Assembly (NCBI RefSeq): GCF_009498215.1
Contig: NZ_CP043498.1
Span: 3,760,001-3,824,000 of the forward strand
DNA: 64,000 nt
Source of the DNA: Rhizobium grahamii
GTDB lineage: Bacteria; Pseudomonadota; Alphaproteobacteria; Rhizobiales; Rhizobiaceae
Direction: 5' to 3'
Part shown: in pieces, positions 40,292 to 49,287 of the stretch
Layout of the letters: the number at the start of each line of letters is the position of its first letter
Numbering within the stretch: position 1 is the stretch's first letter
Translations under genes and position numbers: made by a program
Notes under the pieces: model-generated
What the model was told of the DNA's origin: nothing
The model's database searches: none
Seen by the model: only the letters and a program-made list of their open reading frames with translations

Positions 40292-43024
40292 TCAGCCCTG
40301 CTTCAGCTTTTTCTTGAGCTCGTAGAGCGCATCCATCGCCTCGCGCGGGGTCATGTCGTCGAGGCTCATGCCCTTCAGCGCTTCTTCGACCTTCGAGGGG
40401 CCGCGGCTGGCATCCTCGCGGCGCACGGCCACCTGGAACAGTGGCAGGTCGTCGATGAGCTGGCTTGCCGGGTTCTTGCGGTCGGCATCCTCGAGGCGCG
40501 TCAGCACATCGCGGGCGCGCGCCACGACGGAGGCCGGCAGGCCGGCAAGGCGGGCGACCTGAATGCCGTAGGAGCGGTCAGCGGCACCGGGGCCGACTTC
40601 GTGCAGGAAGATCACGTCGCCGTCCCATTCCTTCACGCGCATCGTCGCATTCGATAGCCGCGCAAGCTTTTCCGAAAGCACCGTCAGCTCGTGGAAGTGG
40701 GTGGCGAAGAGGCCGCGGCAGCGGTTCGCCTCGTGCAGATGTTCGACGGCAGCCCAGGCGATGGAGAGACCGTCGAAGGTTGCAGTGCCACGGCCGATTT
40801 CATCGAGAATGACCAGCGAACGGTCGGTTGCCTGATTGAGGATCGCTGCCGTTTCGACCATCTCGACCATGAAGGTCGAGCGGCCGCGCGCCAGATCGTC
40901 GGAGGCGCCGACACGCGAGAACAGCCGGTCGACGATGCCGATATGGGCGGACGTTGCCGGCACGAAGGAGCCCATCTGGGCGAGGATCGCAATCAGCGCG
41001 TTCTGGCGCAGGAAGGTCGATTTACCGCCCATGTTCGGGCCGGTCAGCAGCCAGATCGCGCCATCCTTGCCGTCGGAGACCGGCGAGAGATCGCAGTTGT
41101 TGGCAACGAACGGGCCTGACGATTGCCGCCTGAGCGCCTGTTCGACCACCGGATGGCGGCCACCCTCGATCGCAAACATCTTCGAGCCATCGACGAGTGG
41201 TCGGCAGTAGGCCTGTTCGTCGGAAAGCAGCGCCAGGCCGGCGGCAACGTCGATGACCGCGAGCGCACGGGCGCCTGCCTTGATCGCCTCGGCCTCGGCG
41301 ACGACGGCTGAGGTCATGTGGTCGAAGGCTGCCAGTTCGATCGCAAGCGCCTTGTCGGCGGCGTTGGCGATCCGGCTTTCGAGATCCGCAAGCTCGGTCG
41401 TGGTGAAGCGCATCGCGTTCGCCATCGTCTGGCGGTGAATGAAGCGCCCTTTGGCCTCCGGCGTATCGGTCATCGGCCCGGCATTGCCGGCGGTGACTTC
41501 AATGAAGAAGCCGAGGATATTGTTGTGCTTGATCTTCAGCGATTTGATGCCGGTTTCCTCGGCATACTGCAGCTGCAGGCCGGCAATCACCCGGCGCGAT
41601 TGATCACGGAGCGCCCGGACCTCGTCGAGCTCGGCATTGGCGCCGTCGCGAAGAAAGCCGCCGTCGCGTTTCAACAGCGGCAACTCATCGCCGAGCGTCT
41701 CGGAAAGCAGCGCTATGAGATTGGAGGGAAGCGCATGAAGGCTGGAAAGCACAAGCTGCAGTTCCTCTGGCAGCAGCGCTTCGGACAGCAGCCTGGCTAC
41801 ATCGCCCGCAGCGTTGAGGCCCTGGCGGATGGCCGCAAGGTCGCGCGGGCCGCCGCGGTCGAGCGCCAGGCGCGAGAGTGCGCGTGGCATATCAGGAACA
41901 TGCTTGAGATGCTGGCGCAGGTCGCCGCAAAGCGACGGCTCTTCCATCAGGAAGCCGATCGAATCCAACCGCTCATTGATGCGGACAGGATCGGTCAACG
42001 GCGACATCAGCCGTTCGGCGAGCAAACGCGCGCCGCCGCCGGTCACGGTACGGTCGATCGCCTTCAGCAACGAGCCGTTGCGATCGCCCGACAGCGTGCG
42101 GGCAAGTTCGAGATTGGCGCGGGTCGCCGGATCGATGAACAGCGTGGACGCGCCGCTTTCGCGCTCCGGCCGCCCGAGCGGCGGCCGCTCAGCAATCTGT
42201 GTCTTCTCGACATAGGCGACGGCTGCAGCAGCGGCAGCAAGCTCGGCGCGCGAGAAGGTGCCAAAGCCATCGAGTGTCGAGACGTTGAAATAGCGCGCGA
42301 TCCGCCCTTCCGCCGTGGCGCTGTCGAAGAGGACGGATGGCTGCGGAACGGCGGTGCGGCCCAGCACGTCGAAGACTGGCTTCAGTTCAGGGTCGTGAAA
42401 GATCGTATCGGGCACGATCAGTTCACGCGGGTCGATACGCAGGATGTCGGCAAGCAGCCGCGAGCTTTCCGTCTCGGCCAGCCGGAAAATCCCGGTGGAA
42501 ATGTCGATCCAGGCAAGCGCCAGCACCGGCTCGGCGCCGGCGCGAATCCGGGTAAGCGCCATCAGATAGTTCGATTCGGATGGTGAAAGCAGCTTTTCCT
42601 CGGTGATCGTGCCCGGCGTCACCAGGCGGACCACGTCGCGCTTCACCACCGATTTCGAGCCACGCTTCTTGGCCTCGGCCGGGTCCTCGACCTGCTCGCA
42701 GACGGCAACCCGGAAGCCGAGTCCGATCAGCTTCTGCAGATAGTCGTCGGCCGCGTGAACAGGCACGCCGCACATCGGAATGTCCTGCCCCATGTGCTGG
42801 CCTCGCTTGGTCAGCGTGATGCCGAGCGCGCGGGAGGCATCCAGCGCATCCTCGAAGAACAGTTCGTAGAAATCGCCCATGCGATAGAACAGCAGCGAGT
42901 CAGGGTTGTTCGCCTTGATCTCGATGAATTGCTCCATCATCGGCGTTGCCGAGGCACGGCTTTCTTCCGTGGCTAGCTCAGCTGCCGAAAAGGCTTCTAT
43001 TCCAGTGTCTATTCGTTGGTTCAC
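40292..43024 (-). CDS. mutS: MutS, DNA mismatch recognition ATPase
   Basis: 910 residues from a GTG start (VNQRIDTGIEAFSAAELATEESR). The mismatch-binding Phe-x-Glu motif lies in LLFYRMGDFYELFFEDAL, the clamp and connector domains follow, and the ATPase has Walker A GPNMGGKSTFLRQ, STFMVEMVETA and DEIGRGTATFDGLS. Open sequence continues in frame upstream of the GTG but overlaps the malic-enzyme promoter region and is not MutS-like. A shorter start at MMEQFIEIKANNP is also possible. Divergent from tme across about 110 bases. Confidence 0.93.
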   Translation of the reverse strand: MNQRIDTGIEAFSAAELATEESRASATPMMEQFIEIKANNPDSLLFYRMGDFYELFFEDALDASRALGITLTKRGQHMGQDIPMCGVPVHAADDYLQKLIGLGFRVAVCEQVEDPAEAKKRGSKSVVKRDVVRLVTPGTITEEKLLSPSESNYLMALTRIRAGAEPVLALAWIDISTGIFRLAETESSRLLADILRIDPRELIVPDTIFHDPELKPVFDVLGRTAVPQPSVLFDSATAEGRIARYFNVSTLDGFGTFSRAELAAAAAAVAYVEKTQIAERPPLGRPERESGASTLFIDPATRANLELARTLSGDRNGSLLKAIDRTVTGGGARLLAERLMSPLTDPVRINERLDSIGFLMEEPSLCGDLRQHLKHVPDMPRALSRLALDRGGPRDLAAIRQGLNAAGDVARLLSEALLPEELQLVLSSLHALPSNLIALLSETLGDELPLLKRDGGFLRDGANAELDEVRALRDQSRRVIAGLQLQYAEETGIKSLKIKHNNILGFFIEVTAGNAGPMTDTPEAKGRFIHRQTMANAMRFTTTELADLESRIANAADKALAIELAAFDHMTSAVVAEAEAIKAGARALAVIDVAAGLALLSDEQAYCRPLVDGSKMFAIEGGRHPVVEQALRRQSSGPFVANNCDLSPVSDGKDGAIWLLTGPNMGGKSTFLRQNALIAILAQMGSFVPATSAHIGIVDRLFSRVGASDDLARGRSTFMVEMVETAAILNQATDRSLVILDEIGRGTATFDGLSIAWAAVEHLHEANRCRGLFATHFHELTVLSEKLARLSNATMRVKEWDGDVIFLHEVGPGAADRSYGIQVARLAGLPASVVARARDVLTRLEDADRKNPASQLIDDLPLFQVAVRREDASRGPSKVEEALKGMSLDDMTPREAMDALYELKKKLKQG

Positions 43025-43136
43025 GGGGATGCATTTTTTCCAAAAAAGAGGTGCCAACCCTAGCTGCCCGCCGCTATAGATGACAACTGCGATTGAGGAA
43101 GAGCAAGGCGTCACCCACAAGACGTTTGGAGGAAAA

Positions 43137-45422
43137 ATGCCCGATACCGAGAAGAAGCAGCGGCCGGTTACGTCTGTGACCGACAACGAGGCTCTTGAGT
43201 TCCACGCCATGGGGCGGCCCGGAAAGCTGGAGATCAATGCCACGAAGCCGATGGCAACGCAGCGCGATCTGTCGCTTGCCTACTCGCCGGGCGTTGCCGT
43301 TCCGGTGAAGGCGATCGCCGCCGATCCTGCGACCGCTTACGATTATACGACGCGCGGCAACATGGTTGCGGTCATCTCGAACGGCACGGCGATCCTCGGT
43401 CTCGGCAACCTCGGCGCACTGGCCTCCAAGCCGGTCATGGAAGGCAAGTCGGTGCTCTTCAAGCGCTTTGCCGACGTCGACTCCATCGACCTCGAAGTCG
43501 ATACCGAGAATGTCGACGAATTCATCAACTGCGTCCGTTTCCTCGGTCCGTCCTTCGGCGGCATCAACCTCGAGGACATCAAGGCGCCCGACTGTTTCAT
43601 CATCGAGCAGCGCCTGCGCGAGCTGATGGACATTCCGGTCTTTCATGACGACCAACACGGTACGGCGATCATCGCGGCCGCCGGTCTCATCAATGCGCTG
43701 GAATTGACCGGCCGCGACCTCAAGACCACGAAGCTCGTCTGCAATGGCGCCGGCGCCGCTGCCATCGCCTGCGTCGAACTGATCAAGGCGATGGGCTTTG
43801 CCCCTGAAAACATCACCCTCTGTGATACCAAGGGCGTGATCTATCAGGGCCGCACCGAAGGCATGAATCAGTGGAAATCCGCGCATGCAGTGAAGACCAA
43901 GGCGCGCACGCTCGAGGAGGCCATGAAGGGCGCCGACGTGGTCTTTGGTCTGTCGCAGAAGGGCGCCTTCTCCGAGAAGATGATCCGCTCGATGGCCGAC
44001 CGGCCCGTCATCTTCGCGATGGCAAATCCCGATCCGGAGATCACCCCGGAAGAGGTCGCCCGCATTCGCGACGACGCCATCATGGCAACCGGCCGGTCCG
44101 ACTATCCGAACCAGGTCAACAACGTTCTCGGCTTTCCCTACATCTTCCGTGGTGCGCTGGATGTTCGTGCCACCACCATCAACGATGCGATGAAGATCGC
44201 GGCGGTCCAGGCGCTGGCCAACCTCGCTCGCGAGGACGTGCCCGATGATGTCGTTGCTGCCTACCAGGGCAACCGTCCGCGCTTCGGTGCACAGTACATC
44301 ATTCCGGTACCGTTCGATCCGCGCTTGATCTCGGCGATCCCGGTTGCTGTGGCACAGGCAGCGATCGACAGCGGCGTTGCCCGCAAGCCGATATCAGACA
44401 TGGCTGCCTACGCCCGCGAGCTTTCCGCCCGCCGCGATCCGATCGCCTCGACGCTGGCAAGCCTCTACGAGCGCGTTCGCCGCCGTCCGAAGCGGGTCGT
44501 CTTTGCCGAAGCTGAAGAAGAGCAGGTGATGCGTGCGGCAATGTCCTACGCAAACCAGGAACTCGGCACGGCGATCCTGCTCGGCCGCGAAGACCTGATC
44601 CGCCAGACCGCCGAGCGCGCCGGCATCGATCTCAATCGGCCGGGGCTTGAAATCGTCAACGCCCGCATCTCGACGCGGGTGGAAGCCTATACCGACTATC
44701 TCTATGCGCGGCTGCAGCGCAAAGGCTACCTGCACCGCGATGCCCAGCGCCTGATCCACAATGACCGTAATCACTTTGCGGCCTGCATGGTGGCGCTCGG
44801 CGATGCCGATGGCATGGTCACCGGCATCACCCGCAACTATTCGACCGCACTCGAAGACGTCCGCCGCTGCATCGACATGAAGCCCGGCCACCGGGTCATC
44901 GGTGTTTCCATCGCGCTCTGCCGCGGCCGGACAGTGTTCGTTGCTGATACGGCGGTTCACGACATGCCGAATGCCGAGGAACTGGCCGATATTGCCGTCG
45001 AAGCCGCCGGCTTTGCGCGTCGTATGGGCTACCAGCCGCGCGTTGCGATGTTGGCCTACTCGACCTTCGGCCATCCCTCGGGCGAACGCTCCGAGCGTGT
45101 GCGCGAGGCAGTAAAGATCCTCGACAAGCGCCGCCTCGACTTCGAGTATGACGGCGAGATGGCGGCTGACGTGGCGCTGAACCGTAAGGTAATGGAGCAG
45201 TATCCTTTCTGCCGCCTATCGGGACCGGCTAACGTTCTGGTCATGCCGGCTTTCCACTCGGCTTCGATCTCGACGAAAATGCTGCAGGAACTCGGTGGTT
45301 CGACGGTCATCGGCCCGATCCTCGTCGGTCTCGACAAGGCGGTTCAGATCACCTCGATGGGTGCGAAGGATTCCGACATCGTCAACATGGCGGCGATCGC
45401 GGCCTATACGGCTGGATCGTGA
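43137..45422 (+). CDS. tme: NADP-dependent malic enzyme with phosphotransacetylase-like C-terminal domain
   Basis: 761 residues. The N-terminal malic domain has YSPGVAVPVKAIA, GLGNLGALASKPVMEGK, FHDDQHGTAIIAAAGL and the NADP-binding fold LVCNGAGAAAIAC. From about residue 430 it is fused to a phosphotransacetylase-like domain (RRPKRVVFAEAEEEQVMRAA) that in this enzyme class is regulatory rather than catalytic. It makes pyruvate and NADPH from malate; rhizobia carry this NADP form alongside an NAD form (dme). The ATG follows GGAGGAAAA; an upstream ATG (43080) is unlikely. Ends at a strong hairpin. Confidence 0.9.
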   Translation: MPDTEKKQRPVTSVTDNEALEFHAMGRPGKLEINATKPMATQRDLSLAYSPGVAVPVKAIAADPATAYDYTTRGNMVAVISNGTAILGLGNLGALASKPVMEGKSVLFKRFADVDSIDLEVDTENVDEFINCVRFLGPSFGGINLEDIKAPDCFIIEQRLRELMDIPVFHDDQHGTAIIAAAGLINALELTGRDLKTTKLVCNGAGAAAIACVELIKAMGFAPENITLCDTKGVIYQGRTEGMNQWKSAHAVKTKARTLEEAMKGADVVFGLSQKGAFSEKMIRSMADRPVIFAMANPDPEITPEEVARIRDDAIMATGRSDYPNQVNNVLGFPYIFRGALDVRATTINDAMKIAAVQALANLAREDVPDDVVAAYQGNRPRFGAQYIIPVPFDPRLISAIPVAVAQAAIDSGVARKPISDMAAYARELSARRDPIASTLASLYERVRRRPKRVVFAEAEEEQVMRAAMSYANQELGTAILLGREDLIRQTAERAGIDLNRPGLEIVNARISTRVEAYTDYLYARLQRKGYLHRDAQRLIHNDRNHFAACMVALGDADGMVTGITRNYSTALEDVRRCIDMKPGHRVIGVSIALCRGRTVFVADTAVHDMPNAEELADIAVEAAGFARRMGYQPRVAMLAYSTFGHPSGERSERVREAVKILDKRRLDFEYDGEMAADVALNRKVMEQYPFCRLSGPANVLVMPAFHSASISTKMLQELGGSTVIGPILVGLDKAVQITSMGAKDSDIVNMAAIAAYTAGS

Positions 45423-45430
45423 AATAGAAA

Positions 45431-45459
45431 ACGGAGCGGGAGGCAGCCTCCCGCTCCGT
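45431..45459. terminator. Strong hairpin terminator between convergent tme and olsB
   Basis: Perfect 13-bp stem ACGGAGCGGGAGG - CAG - CCTCCCGCTCCGT, 8 bases after the tme stop. It has no T run on the plus strand, but a transcript-ending role is likely and it could serve both genes. Confidence 0.7.
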
Positions 45460-45480
45460 CGTCATTACATCAGTGAAAAA

Positions 45481-46356
45481 TCAGCTCGCGAACCGTCCGG
45501 CATCGGCGCCGTAATAGTTCAGGTAACGATCGGAAATGCTGGAGATCGGCAGAACGATCAGGACGTCCGTCGTATTGAACGCCTTGTCGACCACAGCGGT
45601 CGAGCCGACCATGGCGCCGAGGCGGAGATAACCCTTGATCAGCGGCGGCAGCGCCATCAGCGCCCGCTTCGGATTGACCGCTTCCGCAGGCATCAGGTCC
45701 ATGTCACGTGCAAGATGCGGAAGAGCGCTGACCGCCCATTCGTCCTTGGCGGCGACGTTGTGATGCAGGAAGGAAAGAGCCAGCGCATGGCTCTCCGGAT
45801 GGACCCCTGGGAAGGAAGCGCAGCCGAACATGGCGCTCATGCCGTGCTTCAGAGCGTAGGCCCAGTTGCCCTGCCAGAGCAGCTCGACGATCCGCTTGGT
45901 GCGGTAGTCAGGCAGCACGCAGGAGCGGCCGAGTTCCATGAAGCGCTTATCCGGGTGGCGGGCAAGCAGCTCGTCGATCGCAAACTCCGAAGCCGAGTAA
46001 AAGCCGCCGTTTGCCATGGCAACGTCCTGGCGCAGCAGCCGATACGTCCCGACGATCTGGTCCTCGCTGTCGCCCTCGATCGAGCGGTCGAGCACCAGCA
46101 GGTGATCGCAGAAAGCGTCGTAGGCATCGAAATCGCGCTTGCGGCGCATCGCTTCCGCCGGCAGTTGCGCCTGCATCTCTTCGACGAAGACGCGGTAACG
46201 GACAGCCTGCGCAGCGTCGATCTCGCTCGGTGTGCGGGCGAGACGCGTTTCGAGATTTCCGATGCGTCCGAAAACGTCGCTTTCCTTTGGCGCGGTTGCC
46301 CGGGAAGCGTGCGAGGCTTCGGCGACTGCGTCACGGTTGATGATGTCTACTGACAT
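45481..46356 (-). CDS. olsB: OlsB, L-ornithine N(alpha)-acyltransferase
   Basis: 291 residues of the GNAT-like OlsB family (also called hemolysin-like acyltransferase). It transfers a 3-hydroxyacyl chain from acyl carrier protein to ornithine, the first step of phosphorus-free ornithine lipids. Family blocks: AAQAVRYRVFVEEM, VGTYRLLRQDVA, FMELGRSCVLPDYRTKRIVELLWQG, and YLRLGAMVGSTAVVDKAFNTTDVLIVLP near the end. Start MSVDIINRD is used; an ATG 14 codons upstream also exists. A Pho-box-like repeat lies 49 bases upstream, matching the known phosphate-starvation induction of ornithine lipids in rhizobia. Confidence 0.92.
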   Translation of the reverse strand: MSVDIINRDAVAEASHASRATAPKESDVFGRIGNLETRLARTPSEIDAAQAVRYRVFVEEMQAQLPAEAMRRKRDFDAYDAFCDHLLVLDRSIEGDSEDQIVGTYRLLRQDVAMANGGFYSASEFAIDELLARHPDKRFMELGRSCVLPDYRTKRIVELLWQGNWAYALKHGMSAMFGCASFPGVHPESHALALSFLHHNVAAKDEWAVSALPHLARDMDLMPAEAVNPKRALMALPPLIKGYLRLGAMVGSTAVVDKAFNTTDVLIVLPISSISDRYLNYYGADAGRFAS

Positions 46357-46404
46357 GGCGACTCTTTCATTGCCGGCTTTTGACACGCCATAAAACACTT
46401 ATAT

Positions 46405-46422
46405 GCGACAGGAAAGTGACAT
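46405..46422 (-). promoter_or_regulatory. Pho-box-like PhoB site upstream of olsB
   Basis: On the minus strand ATGTCAC - TTTC - CTGTCGC: two 7-mers 11 bases apart, the geometry of the PhoB box (consensus CTGTCAT-N4-CTGTCAT), with mismatches at three positions. TTTATG lies 10 bases downstream as a possible -10. Confidence 0.5.
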
Positions 46423-46465
46423 TTTAAACCCCCTGCCACGCAGCAAATGCAAGGGTTGTGGACGA

Positions 46466-48727
46466 CTATTTGGCCTCCGCACGTCGTGCGGAAAGGGCGG
46501 CCACGGCTTGGACTTCCGTCAGAAGTCTTATTGGATCGACGGGCTTCAACATGACGCGGTTTGCGCCGTTCAGCAAGACTTGGCGGCGGGAATCGTCGCG
46601 TTTGTCGGCGGTCAGAACGATAATCGGCACCGATGGCAGATCGAGACGGCGCTCGTGCCCGCGTAGCCGGCCAATCATTTCGATGCCATCACCGCCAGGC
46701 ATGGAAAGGTCGCTGATGATGATGTCGGGGCGAGCCCCTTCGGCGAGTGCGCCATCAAGCAGCGCTTCGAAATGCGTTACGTGCTGGACGCTGTGGCCGG
46801 CCTTGTCGAGCATCGCGCGAATCAGCATCGCGTTGATCGGGTCGTCTTCGGCCAAAAGGATCTTGAGACCGCCATGATCGCCGGTATCGGGAACGACGGC
46901 GCTGAAACCCGGCTGGTTGTCGTTGAGGGCGTCGCGCTTCTCCATGCCGCGCATGCGCCCGCGCAACACGTCGATCAGCGACTGTTCGCGCAGCGGACGG
47001 ATAAGCCAGGCATCGAAGAGATCGAGCGAATGGGCGTTGCGTTCCTCGGGGTTAACCAGAAGAATCTTTCTGAGACCCAGCCCCGCGATATCGGCGCGAT
47101 CCGCAAGGTGGGCGGCAAACTCGCCGGACATGCGGTGATCGACGATGATGTCTGTGGGCCTGCTGCCGAGGCCGGCCATTTCGAGCAGGGTCCGACGGGC
47201 CGTGCTGCCGTCTTCCGCGAAATGGCAGATGCCGCCGAGCGTGGTGATCGTTTCCGAAATCGCCATTCTCGCCGCACCGACCGGGGCAAGCAGCAGAACA
47301 ATGTTGCCGGCAAGCATCGCGTCGCGCCGCGGCTGCTTGTCGTCCTCAGGCGCGACGGTGAAGCGGATGCTGAACTCGCTGCCGAGACCCTTTTCGCTGG
47401 AAACACTGAGCGTGCCGCCAAATTCACGCATGATGCGCGAGGAGATCGCAAGGCCAAGCCCGGTGCCTGCGCTCCTGTCTGCCATCGTGCCGCCCTGTTC
47501 GAACTCGCCGAAGATGCGCGCTTGCTCCTCGTCGGTCATTCCCGGGCCCGTATCGGTCACGGTAATCAGCAATTCGTCGTCCTGCTTGGAGGCACGGATG
47601 AAGACGCCGCCGGCCTGTGTGAATTTCACGGCGTTGCCGATGACGTTGAAGAGCACCTGCCGCAGGCGCGCCGGGTCGAAGTTCATCAGGTCGGGAACGT
47701 CGGACGAGACGGTCGCGCCGATCTCGATGCCCTTCTCGTGCGCACGATAAGCGAGCATCTCGACGACGCTCTCCAGCAGCTTGCGGAGCGACTCGGCGCG
47801 CGGGCGAAGCTGGAAGCGGCCGACTTCGATCGTCGAGAAATCCAGGAGGTCCTCGACCAGCTGCGTCAGCGCATCGCCGGACTGGCGGATGCCGTTGAGA
47901 TAGCTCTGCTGTTCCAGGGATTGCCGGGTTTCGCTCAGGAGGTGCGTCATTCCGAGAATACCGGACAGCGGCGTGCGCAGCTCATGGCTGACGGTTGCCA
48001 GCAGGCGCGATTTGGCAGCGCTGTTATATTCGGCTTTCTGGCGGGCATCTTCGCGCGCCTGCGCGGCCAGCCGTTCGTCGGTGACATCACGCGCGATGCT
48101 GTGAAGCAGCAGGCGCCCGCTGTCCGTGTCGCGGACCACCACATCGCGCCAGAGGAAAATGCGCTGGCCTTGCGGCGTGGAGATTTCGACGTCGTATCGA
48201 TGGGGCTCGGTTCCCGGGCGGAAGGCGACGCCTATTTCCTCGCAGGTCTGTCCTTCAGGTGCTGATCGCCCGGTGAGCTGGCGAAAGGTCTCGTTCGCGG
48301 CGATGATCCGGCGGTCCATCGTCCGTGTTACGGTAATGTCGCCCAGCGCGTCGTGGATGTTCGCAAAGAGCTGCGCTCCGCCGCCAGCCGGCTGCTTTTT
48401 CCGGGTCGAAATGCCGCGCGCGACGCTTCGCCGGGTCGATAGCACGACAGCCGCAAGGATCGATGCTACGATGATCGTGCCGACGCCGATCAGAAAGAGC
48501 AGAATGCCGCCAGTGTAGGCAAGGCCAAGGAGAACGACCGAAGCCAGCAAGCCTGCCCCGCCGAGCCAATGTGCCAACAGCTTCCGACCCGTGGGCGCTG
48601 AATTGGAGAAGGTGATGTCGGCCGAACCGAAGGGCGCAAGCGACCGTTCCGGAGCGCCGCTACGACGTGCCGCATGTGCGCCAAAGGCGTTCGCCAGCTT
48701 TTGCTGCAAGTGACCCAGACCGACCAT
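46466..48727 (-). CDS. Hybrid sensor histidine kinase with degenerate and intact receiver domains
   Basis: 753 residues. Order: cytoplasmic N-terminus, two membrane helices (about 48-95), a PAS domain (about 125-225), HisKA with SHELRTPLSGILGM, HATPase with FNVIGNAVKFT, VTDTGPGMT and GTGLGLAIS, then two receiver-like regions. The first (about 455-575) lacks the N-terminal acidic pair and has Arg for the conserved Lys (WLIRPL); the second (about 615-740) is intact with LAEDDPINA, IIISDLSMPGGDG and LKPVDP. The signal is unknown. It lies 56 bases after lspA on the same strand, and olsB follows 110 bases on. Confidence 0.9.
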   Translation of the reverse strand: MVGLGHLQQKLANAFGAHAARRSGAPERSLAPFGSADITFSNSAPTGRKLLAHWLGGAGLLASVVLLGLAYTGGILLFLIGVGTIIVASILAAVVLSTRRSVARGISTRKKQPAGGGAQLFANIHDALGDITVTRTMDRRIIAANETFRQLTGRSAPEGQTCEEIGVAFRPGTEPHRYDVEISTPQGQRIFLWRDVVVRDTDSGRLLLHSIARDVTDERLAAQAREDARQKAEYNSAAKSRLLATVSHELRTPLSGILGMTHLLSETRQSLEQQSYLNGIRQSGDALTQLVEDLLDFSTIEVGRFQLRPRAESLRKLLESVVEMLAYRAHEKGIEIGATVSSDVPDLMNFDPARLRQVLFNVIGNAVKFTQAGGVFIRASKQDDELLITVTDTGPGMTDEEQARIFGEFEQGGTMADRSAGTGLGLAISSRIMREFGGTLSVSSEKGLGSEFSIRFTVAPEDDKQPRRDAMLAGNIVLLLAPVGAARMAISETITTLGGICHFAEDGSTARRTLLEMAGLGSRPTDIIVDHRMSGEFAAHLADRADIAGLGLRKILLVNPEERNAHSLDLFDAWLIRPLREQSLIDVLRGRMRGMEKRDALNDNQPGFSAVVPDTGDHGGLKILLAEDDPINAMLIRAMLDKAGHSVQHVTHFEALLDGALAEGARPDIIISDLSMPGGDGIEMIGRLRGHERRLDLPSVPIIVLTADKRDDSRRQVLLNGANRVMLKPVDPIRLLTEVQAVAALSARRAEAK

Positions 48728-48783
48728 GTGGATCGGATTAGCACGCTGGCCGTTCCAAATAGCTTCAGCAAACAGCTAAAACT

Positions 48784-49287
48784 TTAGGTATCCGCTTTTT
48801 TAGGTTGTATTAGCTCATCAAGAATCACGCATCCCGCGCCGATTGTGATGAAACTGTCGGCCAGGTTGAAGACGGCGAACGACCATGTCTCGGTATGAAA
48901 CAAGATGTAGTCGATGACGTGCCCATAAAGAAAGCGGTCGATCAGGTTGCCGAGCGCACCGGCAATGATCAGCGCATAGCCGAGATGGGCGAAGGTGCGC
49001 TGCTTGCCTGTTCGATGCCAGAGCCAGATGACGAAGGCAACGATGATCAAGCGCATGCCGACGATGAACCAGCCGTCCATGCCCGAAAGCATCGAGAAGG
49101 CGACGCCAAGATTGTAGGTCCGGTAGAGCGCCAGCATCGGTATAAGATGCACCGGCTCCTGCAGTGGCAGCGTGTGGTCGACGACGATCTTGACGATCTG
49201 GTCGAGCACGACGGCAATAACGATGAAGATCAGGATCGGCAGCGGCCGGGCAAACAGGGTCGGTCGTTCTAGCGTCTGATCAGTCAT
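48784..49287 (-). CDS. lspA: LspA, lipoprotein signal peptidase (signal peptidase II)
   Basis: 167 residues, four membrane helices. The catalytic aspartates are in GALGNLIDRFLYGHVIDY and FAVFNLADSFITIGAGCV. LspA cleaves prolipoproteins after lipidation; the next step, Lnt, is encoded at 22.9-24.5 kb. Its ATG overlaps the stop of the SpoU-type methyltransferase gene by 4 bases. Confidence 0.95.
   Translation of the reverse strand: MTDQTLERPTLFARPLPILIFIVIAVVLDQIVKIVVDHTLPLQEPVHLIPMLALYRTYNLGVAFSMLSGMDGWFIVGMRLIIVAFVIWLWHRTGKQRTFAHLGYALIIAGALGNLIDRFLYGHVIDYILFHTETWSFAVFNLADSFITIGAGCVILDELIQPKKADT

Noticed and set aside
46772..48265. 497-codon open frame on the plus strand
   Set aside because: Antisense to the hybrid histidine kinase; no domain in the translation.
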